Source of the DNA: Jaapia argillacea MUCL 33604
Lineage: Eukaryota; Basidiomycota; Agaricomycetes; Jaapiales; Jaapiaceae
NCBI GenBank assembly: GCA_000697665.1
Contig: KL197724.1
Span: 573,126-637,125, forward strand
Direction: 5' to 3'
Length of the DNA stretch: 64,000 nt
Every line of letters starts with the position of its first letter. Position 1 is the stretch's first letter. This document shows, one piece after another, positions 1 to 11,802 of this stretch. The translations under genes were made by a program, and so were the position numbers. The notes below the pieces were generated by a model, which worked only from the letters and a program-made list of their open reading frames with translations, was not told the DNA's origin and searched no databases.

Positions 1-1400
1 AAGAGCAGCGAACCACCGCTTGAGAAGCACTTGCGTCGATCTGCGTGGACGATCCCGAGATTCACGCAGAGAGTCAATGTCATCACCCTCAACAGTTCGC
101 CGCCTTGCAGATAGTGCTCAGCATTACTTTGGGCACCTCACGCGGTTCGCCTTGAGGTCAAATTGACACATTGTACACAACCTTCTCGGAACCGAGCCAC
201 AGAAGCGGGAGGGGAACGATGTAGCCTGGTTGGCCGTCGGGCATTGGCGACGGAGGACTTGGATCGATAATGAATGCCTCTCGTCGTGGCAACGCTCTTA
301 AAGCTCCTGATCCCCCAGGGATTCTGTAGCCCCACAAATTATCTAGAAGGGATCCGTTAACCAACGCTGCCTTGGCAAACGAACGTTTCCCACAACATGG
401 GGCGGAGGTCAGTCAAGCGCCCGCTCGATAGTTGCCAAGGCTGTGGGGGGACATACCGCCAGGGATCTATGTTGACGTAGTGTTATCGGCAGCGAGGTCC
501 AGTGATACCGTTCTCCGTCAACCAGACAGGTTCCAGAAGGTAATACCGGCCGATGGCCTTGAGGTTTGGGCCGCCAGACTTGATGAATCGGTATCAGTCT
601 AGATCTGTGAAGAGTAGCGTGTGTTGCAACGATTCTACCCGATCGACAGCTGTAGAGTCTCCCGCCGGCCACACAAAGTGGGGGTGATCATGAAGCAGGT
701 TATTCTTGACGCCACAAGGAACACACAGCCTTGTCGGAACCGCACGGCAGTGGAAGTCGAAAAGATCGGACAAACTCCCGGCAAAAGAGTATTGGGAGCG
801 TGATCTCCAAGGTCAAGGGATTCGAGATCAGAGGTGAAGAGCCGACCGATGTTGAGAAACGAACGCAGAGGGATCGAGGTGTCGAGTTAGATGGGAAACT
901 GATGGCAACCACCCAGGCGGCCGAGCGTTATCCGCTCTTCCGCTCCGAAAAGTGCAGAAGAGGCAATGGCCAACTGCCAGATAACCCGGGTTGAAAAGGT
1001 CTGCTCATGGCTATGATAGTCTAATGGTGCACATCAGTACCCCCTCCGTTTCGAGATGCAGTAGCTTGGCTTACGCTAGTGTGAAAATGCTTCGAGGCAC
1101 TAGGAACCGATAGATAGGTGGATGAGAAGGGATGGCAGTCCGCGCATCGTATGGAAAATTGGGTGACATCCAACGCTCTTCTGCGGACTGGAACAGAGGA
1201 AGTACCCTCCTTATGAACAGAATCCGGGACCGCCTTGGGTGTCTAACAAGCGCGAGGTTCCATCGCAAGGTTTCTCGACTTTTCCAGGATGATATGGCAG
1301 AGTGTGGCGCCAAGCCAGGCGCGAAACATGGCCAAACAATAGCTTCTGCTGACGGACTTGCCAGTGACTCCTCCGCAGGAACTGTGTTGGCGATCTCTAC
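1..1400. other. Stretch without a recognisable gene
   Basis: Only short overlapping ORFs occur on both strands (up to about 95 codons) and none resembles a known family or shows a convincing spliced structure. The last few hundred bases must include the 5' flank of the phosphatase gene that starts at 1401. Confidence 0.5.
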
Positions 1401-2755
1401 ATGGCTCCGTTCGACCTAGATGCTTGTATACAGCAATTGATGCGAAAGCAGCTTCTCCATGAAGCTTTGCTGCGCGAAATATGCGAAAAAACCAAAGAGG
1501 TGCTCATGCGCGAGTCAAATGTTGTGCACATAAGTGCACCCGTCACGGTGGTTGGAGATATTCATGGGTGAGTAACCAGTCATTCATAATCACGGAAGAC
1601 TCTGATCCACGATGATTCAAGCCAGTTTTACGACTTAATCGAGATCTTCCGGATAGGCGGTTACGCTCCCAACACCAATTATTTGTTCCTTGGTGTGTGT
1701 GGTGTTAATCCCTCGCGTGAGAGTTCGGAGTGGAACACTGACGCAGTTTGTGGTCAGGGGACTACGTTGATAGAGGGCTGTTTAGTGTGGAGACGATATC
1801 CCTGTTGACGTGTTTGAAGCTACGATATCCGGATCGCGTACAACTAATACGGGGGAATCACGAGTCCAGAGCAGTCACACAAGTACGTGCCTTCCTCCTC
1901 TGTCATACAAGTATATCTGCTGGGATACTCATGGTCCTCATGGTGCTACTCTTGTAGACTTACGGCTTCTACACAGAATGTGTGCGGAAATATGGCTCAT
2001 CACATGTTTGGACATACTTCACCGACATGTTCGACTTTTTGACATTGTCTGTTGTCATTGATGATCGAATATTCTGTGTACATGGAGGTAAGTTGGAGTC
2101 TCACGTTCGCCATCGTACCTGATTCGACTGCGAGGGTTAGGACTATCACCCTCAATACACTCCATAGATCAAATTAAAGTCGTGGATCGGTTTCGAGGTA
2201 CCTTCCATGGTTATGCTCCTTCACTCCTGTCCTAACAAGTTACAGAGATACCTCATGAAGGCCCCATGGCTGACCTCGTGTGGTCAGATCCCGATCCCGA
2301 GAAGGAAGATTTCGCAATATCACCTCGGTTGGTGCCATTTACTTCTTACACTTATTACATCTCCTTACCTTATGATACAGTGGCGCAGGCTATACATTTG
2401 GTGCCGGCGTCGTTCACAAATTTCTCGAAACAAACTCAATGTCGCATGTCCTCCGTGCACACCAGCTTTGTATGGAAGGCTATGCATCTCTTTTCGATGG
2501 TCACCTATCAACAGTGTGGAGTGCTCCCAATTATTGTTATCGATGTGGGAACAGTGCGAGTATATTGGAAGTCGGGCCCGATGGGAGCAAATTTTTCAAT
2601 GTGTTTGAAGCCGCACCCGAGAACGAGAGAGACGGGCCAAGTCAGCAGGCGGCCCAGAGCGCTGGGGGGAAAGTGAGCTTCTCTCGAATTTCCCGTTTCT
2701 TATCGCCCTTATGCTGATGAGTGACGCTTTGCAGTTACCGGAATACTTTTTGTAG
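1401..2755 (+). CDS. ppg1: Ppg1-type serine/threonine protein phosphatase (PP2A-like catalytic subunit)
   Basis: This is a PP2A-family metallophosphatase in about eight exons. The ATG at 1401 opens [19 protein letters not shown]. The metal-binding signatures follow in order: GDIHGQ (split by the first intron at 1568), GDYVDRG, RGNHES, VHGGLSPSI and SPRGAGYTFG. The C-terminus is EYFL, the tail that is carboxymethylated in the PP2A group. Several blocks point to the Ppg1 subfamily rather than PP2A, PP4 or Sit4: [53 protein letters not shown] and [11 protein letters not shown]. From family knowledge, Ppg1 acts in STRIPAK/Far-type complexes and in glycogen and stress signalling. The catalytic residues visible are intact and the length (about 320 residues) is normal. 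The last exon is tiny and follows an intron ending near 2734. Confidence 0.93.
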
Positions 2756-3286
2756 ATCTCTTAATCATCCGAGTCGTTACCTCGTGACTGCCCTTACACC
2801 CTATTTGCCCTTTCTGTACTCCAACTCACACCCGACTTGACTCGCGCATGTAGCATTCGGTTTTTTATCTGGCCACGAACCCCTCGATACCCTAATGGGG
2901 ACAGAAACTGCGACCAGTGATACAGGTTCATGAAACTCGTTTTTCGCGAAACCCTACAAGCCAAGTAGCCATCGAGTTTCAGCTGAAAACATGACGAGAA
3001 GATTAGGCCGGCTCCCTGGCTACTCTATCTCTTTTGAGCTCGTCGCTTCTTGCTGGGACTTGCATGCCTTCGCGAGAGTAGGTTCCAGCCTGAGTAAGCG
3101 TTTAAACCGTTCAAGTCGTGTACAGGGCGTGTCAACTGTCAATGTGGAGCACGTCAGTCCCTGACGGGATCTTAGATAAATTACGCCGATATAAACTAAA
3201 ACGCCAATCGATGGCTGTGGGGTGTGTAGGTGGCAATCAGAGACGGGGCGATATTGAAAGGCACTGGCCAAATTTTAGCTAGAGGT

Positions 3287-3318
3287 AGGCCTGTTACCAT
3301 CCATCTAACGCCACAGAG
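3287..3318 (+). repeat. Dispersed 32-bp repeat, copy 1
   Basis: It matches 28 of 32 positions with the segment at 4648-4679. The identical core is CTAACGCCACAGAG. Three of the four differences are C/T transitions. Similarity does not extend clearly beyond the 32 bp. Confidence 0.45.
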
Positions 3319-4647
3319 TGTGAGGTGTGCTCAGAGGGTGAGAATAGCATACACTCCGCCAGTGCCGCGTTGCGAGGATCGAGATCTCTCACCTTTGGTG
3401 ACAGCGTCAATATCCACTATTAACGCGGGAGAAAATAACGTACTGACCGTCTCATTCATGTCAAGCAGAAGGCGACACAAGGCTCAACTTGGTGACGAGC
3501 GGGGCGAATGGTCCGAGATAACGCAAAGCAATCGACCTCGAGGAAGCGGACGAGGAGGGGAGGGAACACGATGAATTTATGGACCTCCTGACCCGAGAAG
3601 ACGGCGTAGGATGGTGCACCAGTCACCCTTCACACACCCACGTCAAGGGGAATAGGCCGGTTGAATCTTGGGGTGAAGTACAAGATAGTGCATTCCAGAA
3701 CGCCTATGGGTTCCCCAATCCAGCATATTGGTATCCCCTGCGAGTGGATTGGGTGACAACACGGACATGGTCGATCGGGGATCCCATCTCCCGACATTTT
3801 GGAATGGAAGGACAACACGAAGAGGGTAACCTGATATTGTGAAGTTAAGGGAGGCTGACATTGGTGAAGGTTCTCTGTTGGAGGTTTAAAGGGGATTGAG
3901 AGGCGTGCCGCGACTAACGAAAATGTCAGAGCCCGGATCCCACCAGGTGGCTAAGATGCTCCATCGATAGCACCCAATGCCGCGCACCCCGCACATCTGT
4001 GTATATGAGCTGTCTTGCGGTGAGCTCATTGATAATGAATGGTTCACGACAGGATGCCCACATTCATCTACTTATTTCCGGACAAACTAGCTTCGTGATG
4101 ACAGCTCCACATCTCGCATTATCGTCCACAACTCGGGTTTGCAGAATATTTTGGACCAGAGGAGCGAGGCGAGTAGCACGGCAATCCAGGACCAAGTGGC
4201 GAGATGTGGGTCTAGGGATTGATTGCATTCGGCAACGGTTAAAAATGGACATCTGAACGAACATGTGATCTGTCTCCATAGAAATGACAAAGTCCGAGAT
4301 GGTAGTCCGTTGTGAAGGCCGACTCTTGGTCGAGCGCAGGCCTTTCGTCATCGATGCAGTGAGAGTGCCGAATGCCAGAAAATCTTGATATCGCGTTCTG
4401 TCGTCTGGATGGTGAAGCGGGCTACGAGGCCAATTTGACGAATGACGAGGACTCCGTGGTTGCCTTTCCCTCGGTTCCGCAAGGGATATCTACCCATTCG
4501 TGCAACGACTCAGGGTCATCGCAGAGGAAGTGGCCGGAGATGTGAAATTCGGAAATAAAGGAGGAGGAGGACGAAGCCAACCTCCGAGATCATACGGGAG
4601 AGGAGATACTGTCGTAAGTTACCGAAAGCTGCAAGGCGAATGATCGC

Positions 4648-4679
4648 AGGCCGGTTATTATCCACCTAACGCCACAGAG
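4648..4679 (+). repeat. Dispersed 32-bp repeat, copy 2
   Basis: Direct-orientation partner of the copy at 3287-3318, about 1.36 kb away, with 28 of 32 identities. No terminal inverted repeats or target duplications were seen, so its origin is unknown. Confidence 0.45.
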
Positions 4680-5886
4680 GACTGGCACGGGTCGCTCGGG
4701 AATAAGGCCTGGCAAACCGTGTTCTTCGCGCGACGCGTGTCCCTGCTAGTTTCTACCGACAGAGGACGCCAAGAGGAAGTGAAACGGTTGGGAAGTGAGG
4801 ATACGGAGGTCGCACTCCCAAACGAGTAGAGAATTTCCTGGGGGACACCTGTATACACATGACCTCGAGTTAAACTGTGTCGACACAACCAGGCTTCCGG
4901 CAAAGCGCAGATTCTGGCGTGTCGCGAGAGTCATTTCGTGACCAAATGGTGTGGAATAGGCAAGCTCCCGGTAGAGCGCGGATGGAGGACGGGTATGGCA
5001 GTCGAAATCGGCCACGACGCAAATCTAGTCGGGAAAGACGATACGAGTGAGATGGAGGTGACGCCGAGGAAAGCAGAGGATGGAAGGAGGACGACGGGGG
5101 GCGAAGTGACGAAGCCTATTGAGCGACCCCCAAACTGAGGCGGGTAAAGTCGAACGCTCCTCACACCCATACTCCGCCTCCAGACCGTGTCCCACATCAC
5201 GGAACTCCCTCATTTCCAAACCCTCACTCCTCACACACCCAAACACCCCCCTGCAAAATCGTGTCGCAACCTAACCCAGTCACATCACCCAACTCTCTCT
5301 CACCCCCAGACTCATCTAATCCCTGCACTCCCGAGCCGCCCTAACCCTAACACGTCCGCCGTACACAGACTCACAAGGAGTTACGAAAGGTAGAACCAAA
5401 CTCGAAAACATTGCCATTTCTCGTCCACGAGATGAAGGATGCTATCTAATTCACCCTACGTCAGTCGACCTGAGCGTGGGAAGCAAAATAAGCAAGACGC
5501 TCACAAATACGATAATAATAAGGATAATCGAACGAGAACTTGATGTAATGGTTACACCACTCTTCTTGGATGCTCGTAGAACGGCGGTTGACGAAGAACG
5601 AAAGTTAATGTAGGTGTCTTGGATACAGATTAAGTGTAGAGGGTTTGTATGTGCGTTATTGTTGATAGGTTGATACGATAAGTATGTGCGATGCGGAGAT
5701 GTGATTGATGCTTGATGGTCGAATGGCTGAGAGGAGTGAAGAGGGCGGAATGCGTGGGGTACACCGAAGAGATGGCTGTGATTTCTCGTCGGGCCAGTCG
5801 ACGACGAGAACCCAAGACTAGGGTCATCTCCGCGAATCACATTCCCCCCCCCTCTTTCCTTCTTGAACTCCCCCCCCCAATCCCAT

Positions 5887-7976
5887 TCAAAACCCAGACC
5901 CAACCCGAACTCTAACATCCACCCCCAAAACCCACCCCACACTCTCAACCCCAAACCCCAATATATCCTCCCAAAAACCTCTCACACCCAACCCCACCAT
6001 AGTGGCCAAACCAGACCACCAAACCCTCTCCCTCCCCAATACTCTCACTACATTCTCCAAAACAGTTTCGATCCCTCTCAACCCACCCAATACCAATCTA
6101 CCCAACATCCACTCAATTCCAAGCATACTCCTCGAACCCATCACGAAGCTCCGTTCGAACCCCCTCACCAGCACCCTCCCCAAGCCCCTCCTCCCAGCAA
6201 TTACGACCAAACCCGCACTAGCAAGCGCCACAAGCCCATAAACAACAGGCCTCAAAAGACCCCCATATTTTTGGCAAAACAAGTATAAGAGCGTGCGGAG
6301 GAGGTGGGTTAGTTTCTTGTTCGTTGGTGTTGGGTAACCGAATGTTGGGTTTAGGTGGGAGTGGGGGTCTGGTAGGGGGGTTTTGCGCGAGGGGGTCTGG
6401 GTCTGGGTCGGAGGGTGTTCGGGAATTAGGGTTTGGGGAGGGAGTGGGGGTGGGGAAGGAGGTGATGGGTCTTTGGGGGTTGATGGAGGTGGTGGGTCTT
6501 TGGGAGTTGATGGAGGTGGTGAAGGCGATGGGGAAGGCGCGGGGGAGAACATCGGATCTACCGAGTCTGCTAAAGGCGGTAATGTCCCACCGTAATCTGC
6601 ACCCGACAAACATCCCTCAATGAAAAAAAAGTCGAACCAAAGTTTTGGGGGACATACTTACCACTCGGTAAACACCCATTTCCAAAATACTCGACCAATT
6701 CTTGTGAAGTGGGGAAGAAGACACGGGAGAGGATGGATTCAGGGAGCATTCGTCTAGAAAGAAAGGTGAGAAAAGGTGGGGGTTTTAGTGAATACTGTGA
6801 AAATGTGAAGGGACGCGAAAAAAAGGGGGTTCAACTTACTTGGCTATACTCCAGATCCCTGAATGTGCCCAAGAGTAATTGAGAACGAATACTATGCGTG
6901 ACAGAAGGAGAAGCGTGAGCATGTTGTCTGTGCATATGGTGAACGAAGCAAGTTGGCAGGTGATTCCGGCCCCCGGGATCACATGTATATGCACAAGAAT
7001 GCCTCCCGAGTATGGAAGCAAGGTTTCCAGAAATATCGAAACCATGTGGGTCCAGGCAAGAGGGACCGAATAGGGGGTCTCAGAACCAGTAGTTTTGGGG
7101 GTGGGTTGCGAGATAGGAGATAGATCAGGAAAGGATACGTACCGGCTGCTAGCATTCCTGGAAACCTGGGGTATAGTTCGCGGAGGTACCACGTTAAGAG
7201 ATCGATGTTCTGTGACAAAAAAAAACCAAAATTCTTAGGAGGTTGGAAATGTAGAGATTGGGACTGGACGTACCATACTTTGGATAGATGCACCCTGGAG
7301 GTCAAGCAAGAGCACATATTGCAACGTGCGTTCGGCCCCTTCACCTTCGTTGTCCACGTTCAGCACCCTCAAATGAAGGCGTAAACGCTCTAAAGCATCT
7401 ATCACACGCCCTCTCAGCTCTTCCCTCGCACTCAATTTCTCCTTCCCTTTACTTGAACCAGGAGGAGAAGAGGTGGGGTTGAGAACAGAGAGCTTGAACA
7501 CGAGGATGGGATGACCGAATGGGTCTCGTACTGTACGTGGTAAGGCATGTAAGAGATTTCCGGCATGAGATAGAGGTGGGATGTGTGTGAGACGCCAAAG
7601 GAGGTTCTCTCGTATTGATTCGAGAGCGAATGATGTTGTGAATTTCTGTCGCTATATGGAAGTTAGCACTATTGGCAGCGACGGAGCCATGGGAGAGACT
7701 GACTCGTAATATGCGAAATATCGTCTCTGTGGTGTCGTCAGGCATAGTCCAGAGCCAGCAGATGAGGAAATGCTTACCCTTGTCGCCCAGCCAAGACCTG
7801 GCCTCCTCCCACCCTCGCCTGTCCCCGCCGTCCGCATCACACTCGTCCACCAATCCCGGCAAGATATCGTCCACCACTGTCTTCTGCAGCTGGATTACAT
7901 CGGTGTAATGCTCAGCATAAAGGGCGTGGAGAGACGAGGATGTTGAATGCAGAGCAGAGTGTATCGAATTCGACAT
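5887..7976 (-). CDS. CRAL-TRIO (Sec14-like) protein with proline-rich linker and C-terminal membrane segment
   Basis: The ATG at 7976 opens MSNSIHSALHSTSSSLHALY. The CRAL-TRIO N-terminal helix motif TIFRILRRQKF is formed across an intron and followed by ESIRENLLWRLTH. The lipid-binding domain runs through YVLLLDLQGASIQSM, IDLLTWYLRELYPRFPG, VFVLNYSWAHSGIWSIAK, MLPESILSRVFFP and the closing YGGTLPPL. Proteins of this family bind or exchange phosphoinositides and other lipids. After the domain comes a proline-rich linker with a duplicated PPSTPKDP unit, then a hydrophobic segment (VVYGLVALASAGLVVIAG) and a Gly/Val-rich tail ending at the TGA at 5887. The membrane segment suggests a tail-anchored or ER/peroxisome-contact form, which is inference. 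At least six introns are needed. One of about 250 nt inside the domain is unusually long here and may hide another exon. Confidence 0.8.
6464..6517 (-). repeat. In-frame 27-bp tandem duplication in the CRAL-TRIO gene
   Basis: Two adjacent 27-bp units differ at two positions and encode a repeated PPSTPKDP-type peptide in the proline-rich linker. Because 27 is divisible by three the frame is kept. Confidence 0.7.
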
Positions 7977-8581
7977 GACCGAGGTCCGAAGCCAGCACCT
8001 TGAGGCCTGCACAACGTCCAACACCTGACAGCACCCGCCTCGCGGCAACCCCACTGGGGTTAGGGTTCGGGTTATGCCGGGTCACACTTCGATCATTCCG
8101 ACGCCAGTTTCTATCCGTTCCTTGAATGCAACCCTCAACTCGATAAGTCCCCCTCTCGCCCACTGCCTCGGAAAACTTTAATATCAACAATTCAAGCTAG
8201 TCTTACCGCAAAAAACTCTTTCCCGAACCCTCTCCTCCACTAGCTGATTTGATCCCGCTTCCTCCCTGGACAGAATATGCAATACTCGTAGTGCCCAACG
8301 ACTCTAAAACTCTCCACAAAAAAGGCCACTATCCAAAATCAGTCTCCGTTCAATGCTGCTCGGATGCAGGGTCTACGCTAGAAGCAAACCGTACCCCACA
8401 AGTAAAGTTAAACTCACAGGTACTACCTCGATGCCGATGGTACTTACATACTCTATGCATAGAACCATTTCCCCCGATCGAGTGCGCCGGCGGCCCCTAC
8501 TCGGCTCTCGGTCTCAAAGCAGTTTGGGTTTTCATATTGCCTTGCTCGGGCACACCCCGTCGTCACTCACCAGATGATAAG

Positions 8582-9161
8582 GTCTTAGCCTTACTCTAAA
8601 CTTATGCAAACTCGAACGCGCCCAAAGTCTTTTGGGCTTATTACACCCGACTTGCAACATCTCTCTATACCCCGAAACCTACCAGAACCCCCATCTCCGT
8701 AAGTCGTTATTGCCACTTCCCACCTTTTCACAAATAAACGACTAAAACGGACCCAATGTACCTGTCCAACAACAATGCATGCTATAGTAACACCACTCCC
8801 TCCAAAGATCGCGTTTTCGTTGAGCCATATAGGTACCGGGTATCGTTCCTTGGGATGGTATCCCTCGAACGGAGCCGAGCCGGATGACTACTTGGTTGTG
8901 AGTAATGGCTTGTCCTCCGAGGATCACGACGGTACCGAGCCTCTTCGCGCGACGCCTCTGCTCCCCAAAATCACTGCCCCCTTCCCTTTCCATTCCACCC
9001 CTTGGTCAAACTACCTCCTCGCCATAACCCACCACCTCCAAATCGGGCTCCTTCCCATCCTCTCCAGAATTGCTCATCCCCATGTTTCCCCCCTACCCAC
9101 CCTCGTCAAACTAAACGAAGCCATCACCAAGCTCGATCTCGCCTCCACACACACACTATAA
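8582..9161 (+). CDS. Unrecognised spliced ORF (3' part)
   Basis: Two exons join in frame across an intron with good GTAAGT...TAG signals (8699-8787). The joined product reads LLGLLHPTCNISLYPETYQN, then LTPLPPKIAFSLSHIGTGYR, SLGWYPSNGAEPDDYLVVSN, and a hydrophobic C-terminal region ending at a TAA at 9159-9161. Upstream exons probably exist from about 8200, but I cannot settle their frames or a start codon. I do not recognise the family. The alternating polar/hydrophobic strands would suit a beta-rich or membrane-associated protein, but this is weak. The gene would run divergently from the CRAL-TRIO gene (ATG at 7976) and toward the minus ORF at 9156-9494. Confidence 0.35.
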
Positions 9162-9494
9162 TCGACTCGAAAATCGGTATCCAATACTCATTTCGGGACT
9201 GAGAGCTCTATCCCTTATCCGTTCCTCAAACCATTCGACAAGGTATTGTGAGGTTCCCTTCCCACCTGCAAGGTCGTTCAACATAGATGTAGCTCGTAGT
9301 GTAAGGAGGATGACTCTAGATCGCGGGGAATCAAGGTGGAGGAATATCATTGTAGCATCCAATCCATGTGAGATATGGAGATTTGTAACGTAAATTGGGA
9401 GACGTCTTTTGAGAATAGACAGGCCTTTTTCTTGATCAGAAGAGTCTTCACCGGGTCGTACTTCACTCAAGGTCCAGTGTGAAGATCGACCCAT
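9156..9494 (-). CDS. Unrecognised 112-codon ORF
   Basis: An ATG-initiated open frame with ordinary codon choice reads MGRSSHWTLSEVRPGEDSS and continues through LPIYVTNLHISHGLDATMIF and GTSQYLVEWFEERI to a TAG at 9156. It overlaps the stop of the plus-strand ORF by a few bases. No family is recognised. It may be a genuine small gene, one exon of a larger minus-strand gene, or chance. Confidence 0.25.
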   Translation of the reverse strand: MGRSSHWTLSEVRPGEDSSDQEKGLSILKRRLPIYVTNLHISHGLDATMIFLHLDSPRSRVILLTLRATSMLNDLAGGKGTSQYLVEWFEERIRDRALSPEMSIGYRFSSRL

Positions 9495-9736
9495 AAGAGT
9501 ACCAAAGATAAGGTATCACTGTCAACCAGGCGCTTTCCGCAACAGTGTACACTGAACACCACCAACACCCCGCACCACTCCCTATCCGCTATGTCCATAC
9601 ACATGTAAATGACGATTCAAGATGTCCCTATAGTATATATAGAATATAGAAACAAGAAAGGTGTACAAGCAAAGCAAAAACACAATCACGTTCCAGCGCC
9701 GTCTACCCCACCCCAAACCCCATCTCACACAACCCC

Positions 9737-11802
9737 CTACATCTTCGAAGTAACCCCCTCCCCAGCCCCCAAAGTCCTCTCCCCCTCCTCCTTCCACCAC
9801 CTCTCCGCCTCCAAATCCGCATCATAACTAAACTGTTCCCTATTCTTCCCTTTATCAGCCCACTGATTATAACTTCCCTTCCCATCATCAACCTCCTTCT
9901 CTTCACCCCTAGCAATCCTCAAAGCCTTCCTCATACTCTCATCCCTAGCTTGCTGTTCGGGTCCGTCGGGATAATGGAAGATCTTTTGGTTGAGGCGCGC
10001 TGAAGCTTGCGTGGCGGAGGTTCGGGGGAGTCGGAGACGTTCGTAGGCGTGGAGGAAGGGTGTTATTTGGGAGGGGTGGGAGAGGCGGGAGAAGAGGTTG
10101 CCTAGGATGCAACCATCTTCGACTGCCATTGCTGCACCTTGTGCTCGATAAGGCTATTTGGAGTGTTAGTGGCTGGCGTGCGCAAGTGGGAAAGGAAGGG
10201 AGAACGTACTAGCATGGGATGGCAGGCGTCGCCCAAGAGGACTACTCTACCTTCATCGTGTACCCACTTGTGCAAAGGAGCACGATCCATAAGCTTCCAT
10301 TTCAACGTCGACGGAACCAGCTTGAGTAACTTCTCAACTCTAGATTCGAAATAAACAATACGCAGGAGTAAATTTGTATGTCCGGATTCGAAGGGGGTGA
10401 CCCACCTAGGCTCGAATCCAGCAAAATCAGCTCTAAGCTTATCAGCGCTACCCTCTGCGGTCCATGACTCCACAGATCCATCATCAGGATGAACCATCAC
10501 AAGGTTATATTCCTTCTTCGCCCTCTACAAAAACCAACCCAAAGCCTATCAGCACAAACACACTTCTTCAACCGGAAACAGGCCACTCACGATACAATAA
10601 GCCATAATATGCCTCTCAGGTCCCATCCACCCCGTCATCTCTTGCTCATCAACCAAATGTTTGAGCGTCTCATCCTTCATCATATCATCCGTACTAACAA
10701 TCGCTCTATACGCCGCATCTCCTGTAGCAACCGGTCTATCGGGTCCACCAACTACGACTTCCCTGATCATGGATTTGACACCATCGGCGCCGATGATGAG
10801 GTCTGTGGGGATTACTTGGCCTGTGGAGAGCGTTATGGAGGGGGAGGGCAGGGAGGGGTTGATGGAATCGACGCGGGAGGAGAGGTGGAGGTTTATGTGG
10901 GGTACGGCGAGATCGAAGAGGAGTTTGTGCAGGTCTGCGCGCTGTCAATGGGGTGTAAGGTTAGTTTGGGTTGAATGGGGGAGAAGAAAGGGACTTGCAT
11001 GGATGTGATAGTAAGGTGCTCCATGTTCGTTTTCCATGTCGTCGCCCCATCTTGTCCAGCCAACGAGTTCTCCATCTTTCCCTGAAGAAAACAAAGAATG
11101 TCTCAATAAATCGACCATAGGAAATGCATTGAATAGACCACTTACATCTCCTGAGCGCGATAGCACTAGGTGTAACCGTACATGCCTTCAACACATCGCC
11201 ACATCCCCATCGAATCAACAACCGAGTTAGGTTAGGCGTCATCTGAATCCCCGCTCCGACTTCACCTATCACACACGCGAAGAAATCAGCTTATCGAAAA
11301 AAGAATGAAAAAGGGTGGTGGTTTACCTATCGCAGGCGCAGATTCGAATATGGATACCTTGTGCCCAGCACGAGCAAGGCAGAACGCTGCTGCGAGACCA
11401 CCCAAGCCACATCCGATAATCGAGATATTGAGAGGGTATGACGCTGTACGGCCTGAATACAAGGTTGTGTGCTTGGGGAGATGAGGAAGGGGTAGAGGGT
11501 CAGGGTGGGGATAGATGGTGTATTTTGGGATCGACTTACTTTGATGTCGGCAGTTGATAGTTTCGCCTCTGCGAGGGGCTTTGCGGGGGGCTGAGTTTCT
11601 GTAGCCTGGAGGAACCCACGCGATCTTCGAGTCAGTTTTTGATCCTACGACGCATAGAAGAGAGGTCACTCACCATGGTACGTCGCTGTCCAGATGCTTG
11701 ACGGGGCAAAATCGTTCTCAAACCAGCAGGGATAACAGTCCTCGAAGCTCCAAACCTCACAAGTTGAGAACGGGGGAGGGAAGCAGCGAGCTTCAACACC
11801 AT
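9737..11802 (-). CDS. FAD-dependent monooxygenase (salicylate hydroxylase-like)
   Basis: This is a class A flavoprotein aromatic hydroxylase, which inserts one oxygen atom from O2 into a phenolic or related substrate using NAD(P)H. The Rossmann motif reads ISIIGCGLGGLAAAFCLARA, followed by EVGAGIQMTPNLTRLL. The second motif is DLIIGADGVKSMIRE and the FAD-ribityl motif is GRVVLLGDACHPML, which continues across an intron as PYRAQGAAMAVEDG. The domain order and the HIHRADLHKLL block fit the salicylate hydroxylase group; the substrate cannot be read from sequence. The ATG at 11802 gives a basic, Ser/Arg-rich leader (MVLKLAASLPRSQLVRFGAS) that could target mitochondria (inference). Roughly seven introns are needed; one (10942-10998) has a GC-AG border. 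The neighbours do not suggest a degradation cluster. Confidence 0.85.

Larger units (their letters stand above)
2756..5886. other. Gene-poor interval between ppg1 and the CRAL-TRIO gene
   Basis: About 3.1 kb with no ORF or exon chain that I can assign. It holds a pair of diverged 32-bp repeats (3287-3318 and 4648-4679). The right part (about 5200-5886) is very C-rich on the plus strand with two nine-base C runs (5844-5852, 5870-5878). It is probably the 3' flank of the CRAL-TRIO gene, whose own coding strand is G-rich there. Confidence 0.5.

Noticed and set aside
1132-1419. 95-codon ORF overlapping the ppg1 start
   Set aside because: It overlaps the phosphatase first exon in another frame and has no recognisable features.
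5340-5356. CCCTAACCCTAA resembling telomeric repeat
   Set aside because: Only two units occur within a generally C-rich stretch; genes continue on both sides.
5863-6288. Pro/Asn-rich plus-strand ORF (141 codons)
   Set aside because: It is the antisense of the G-rich end of the CRAL-TRIO gene; its composition is explained by strand skew.
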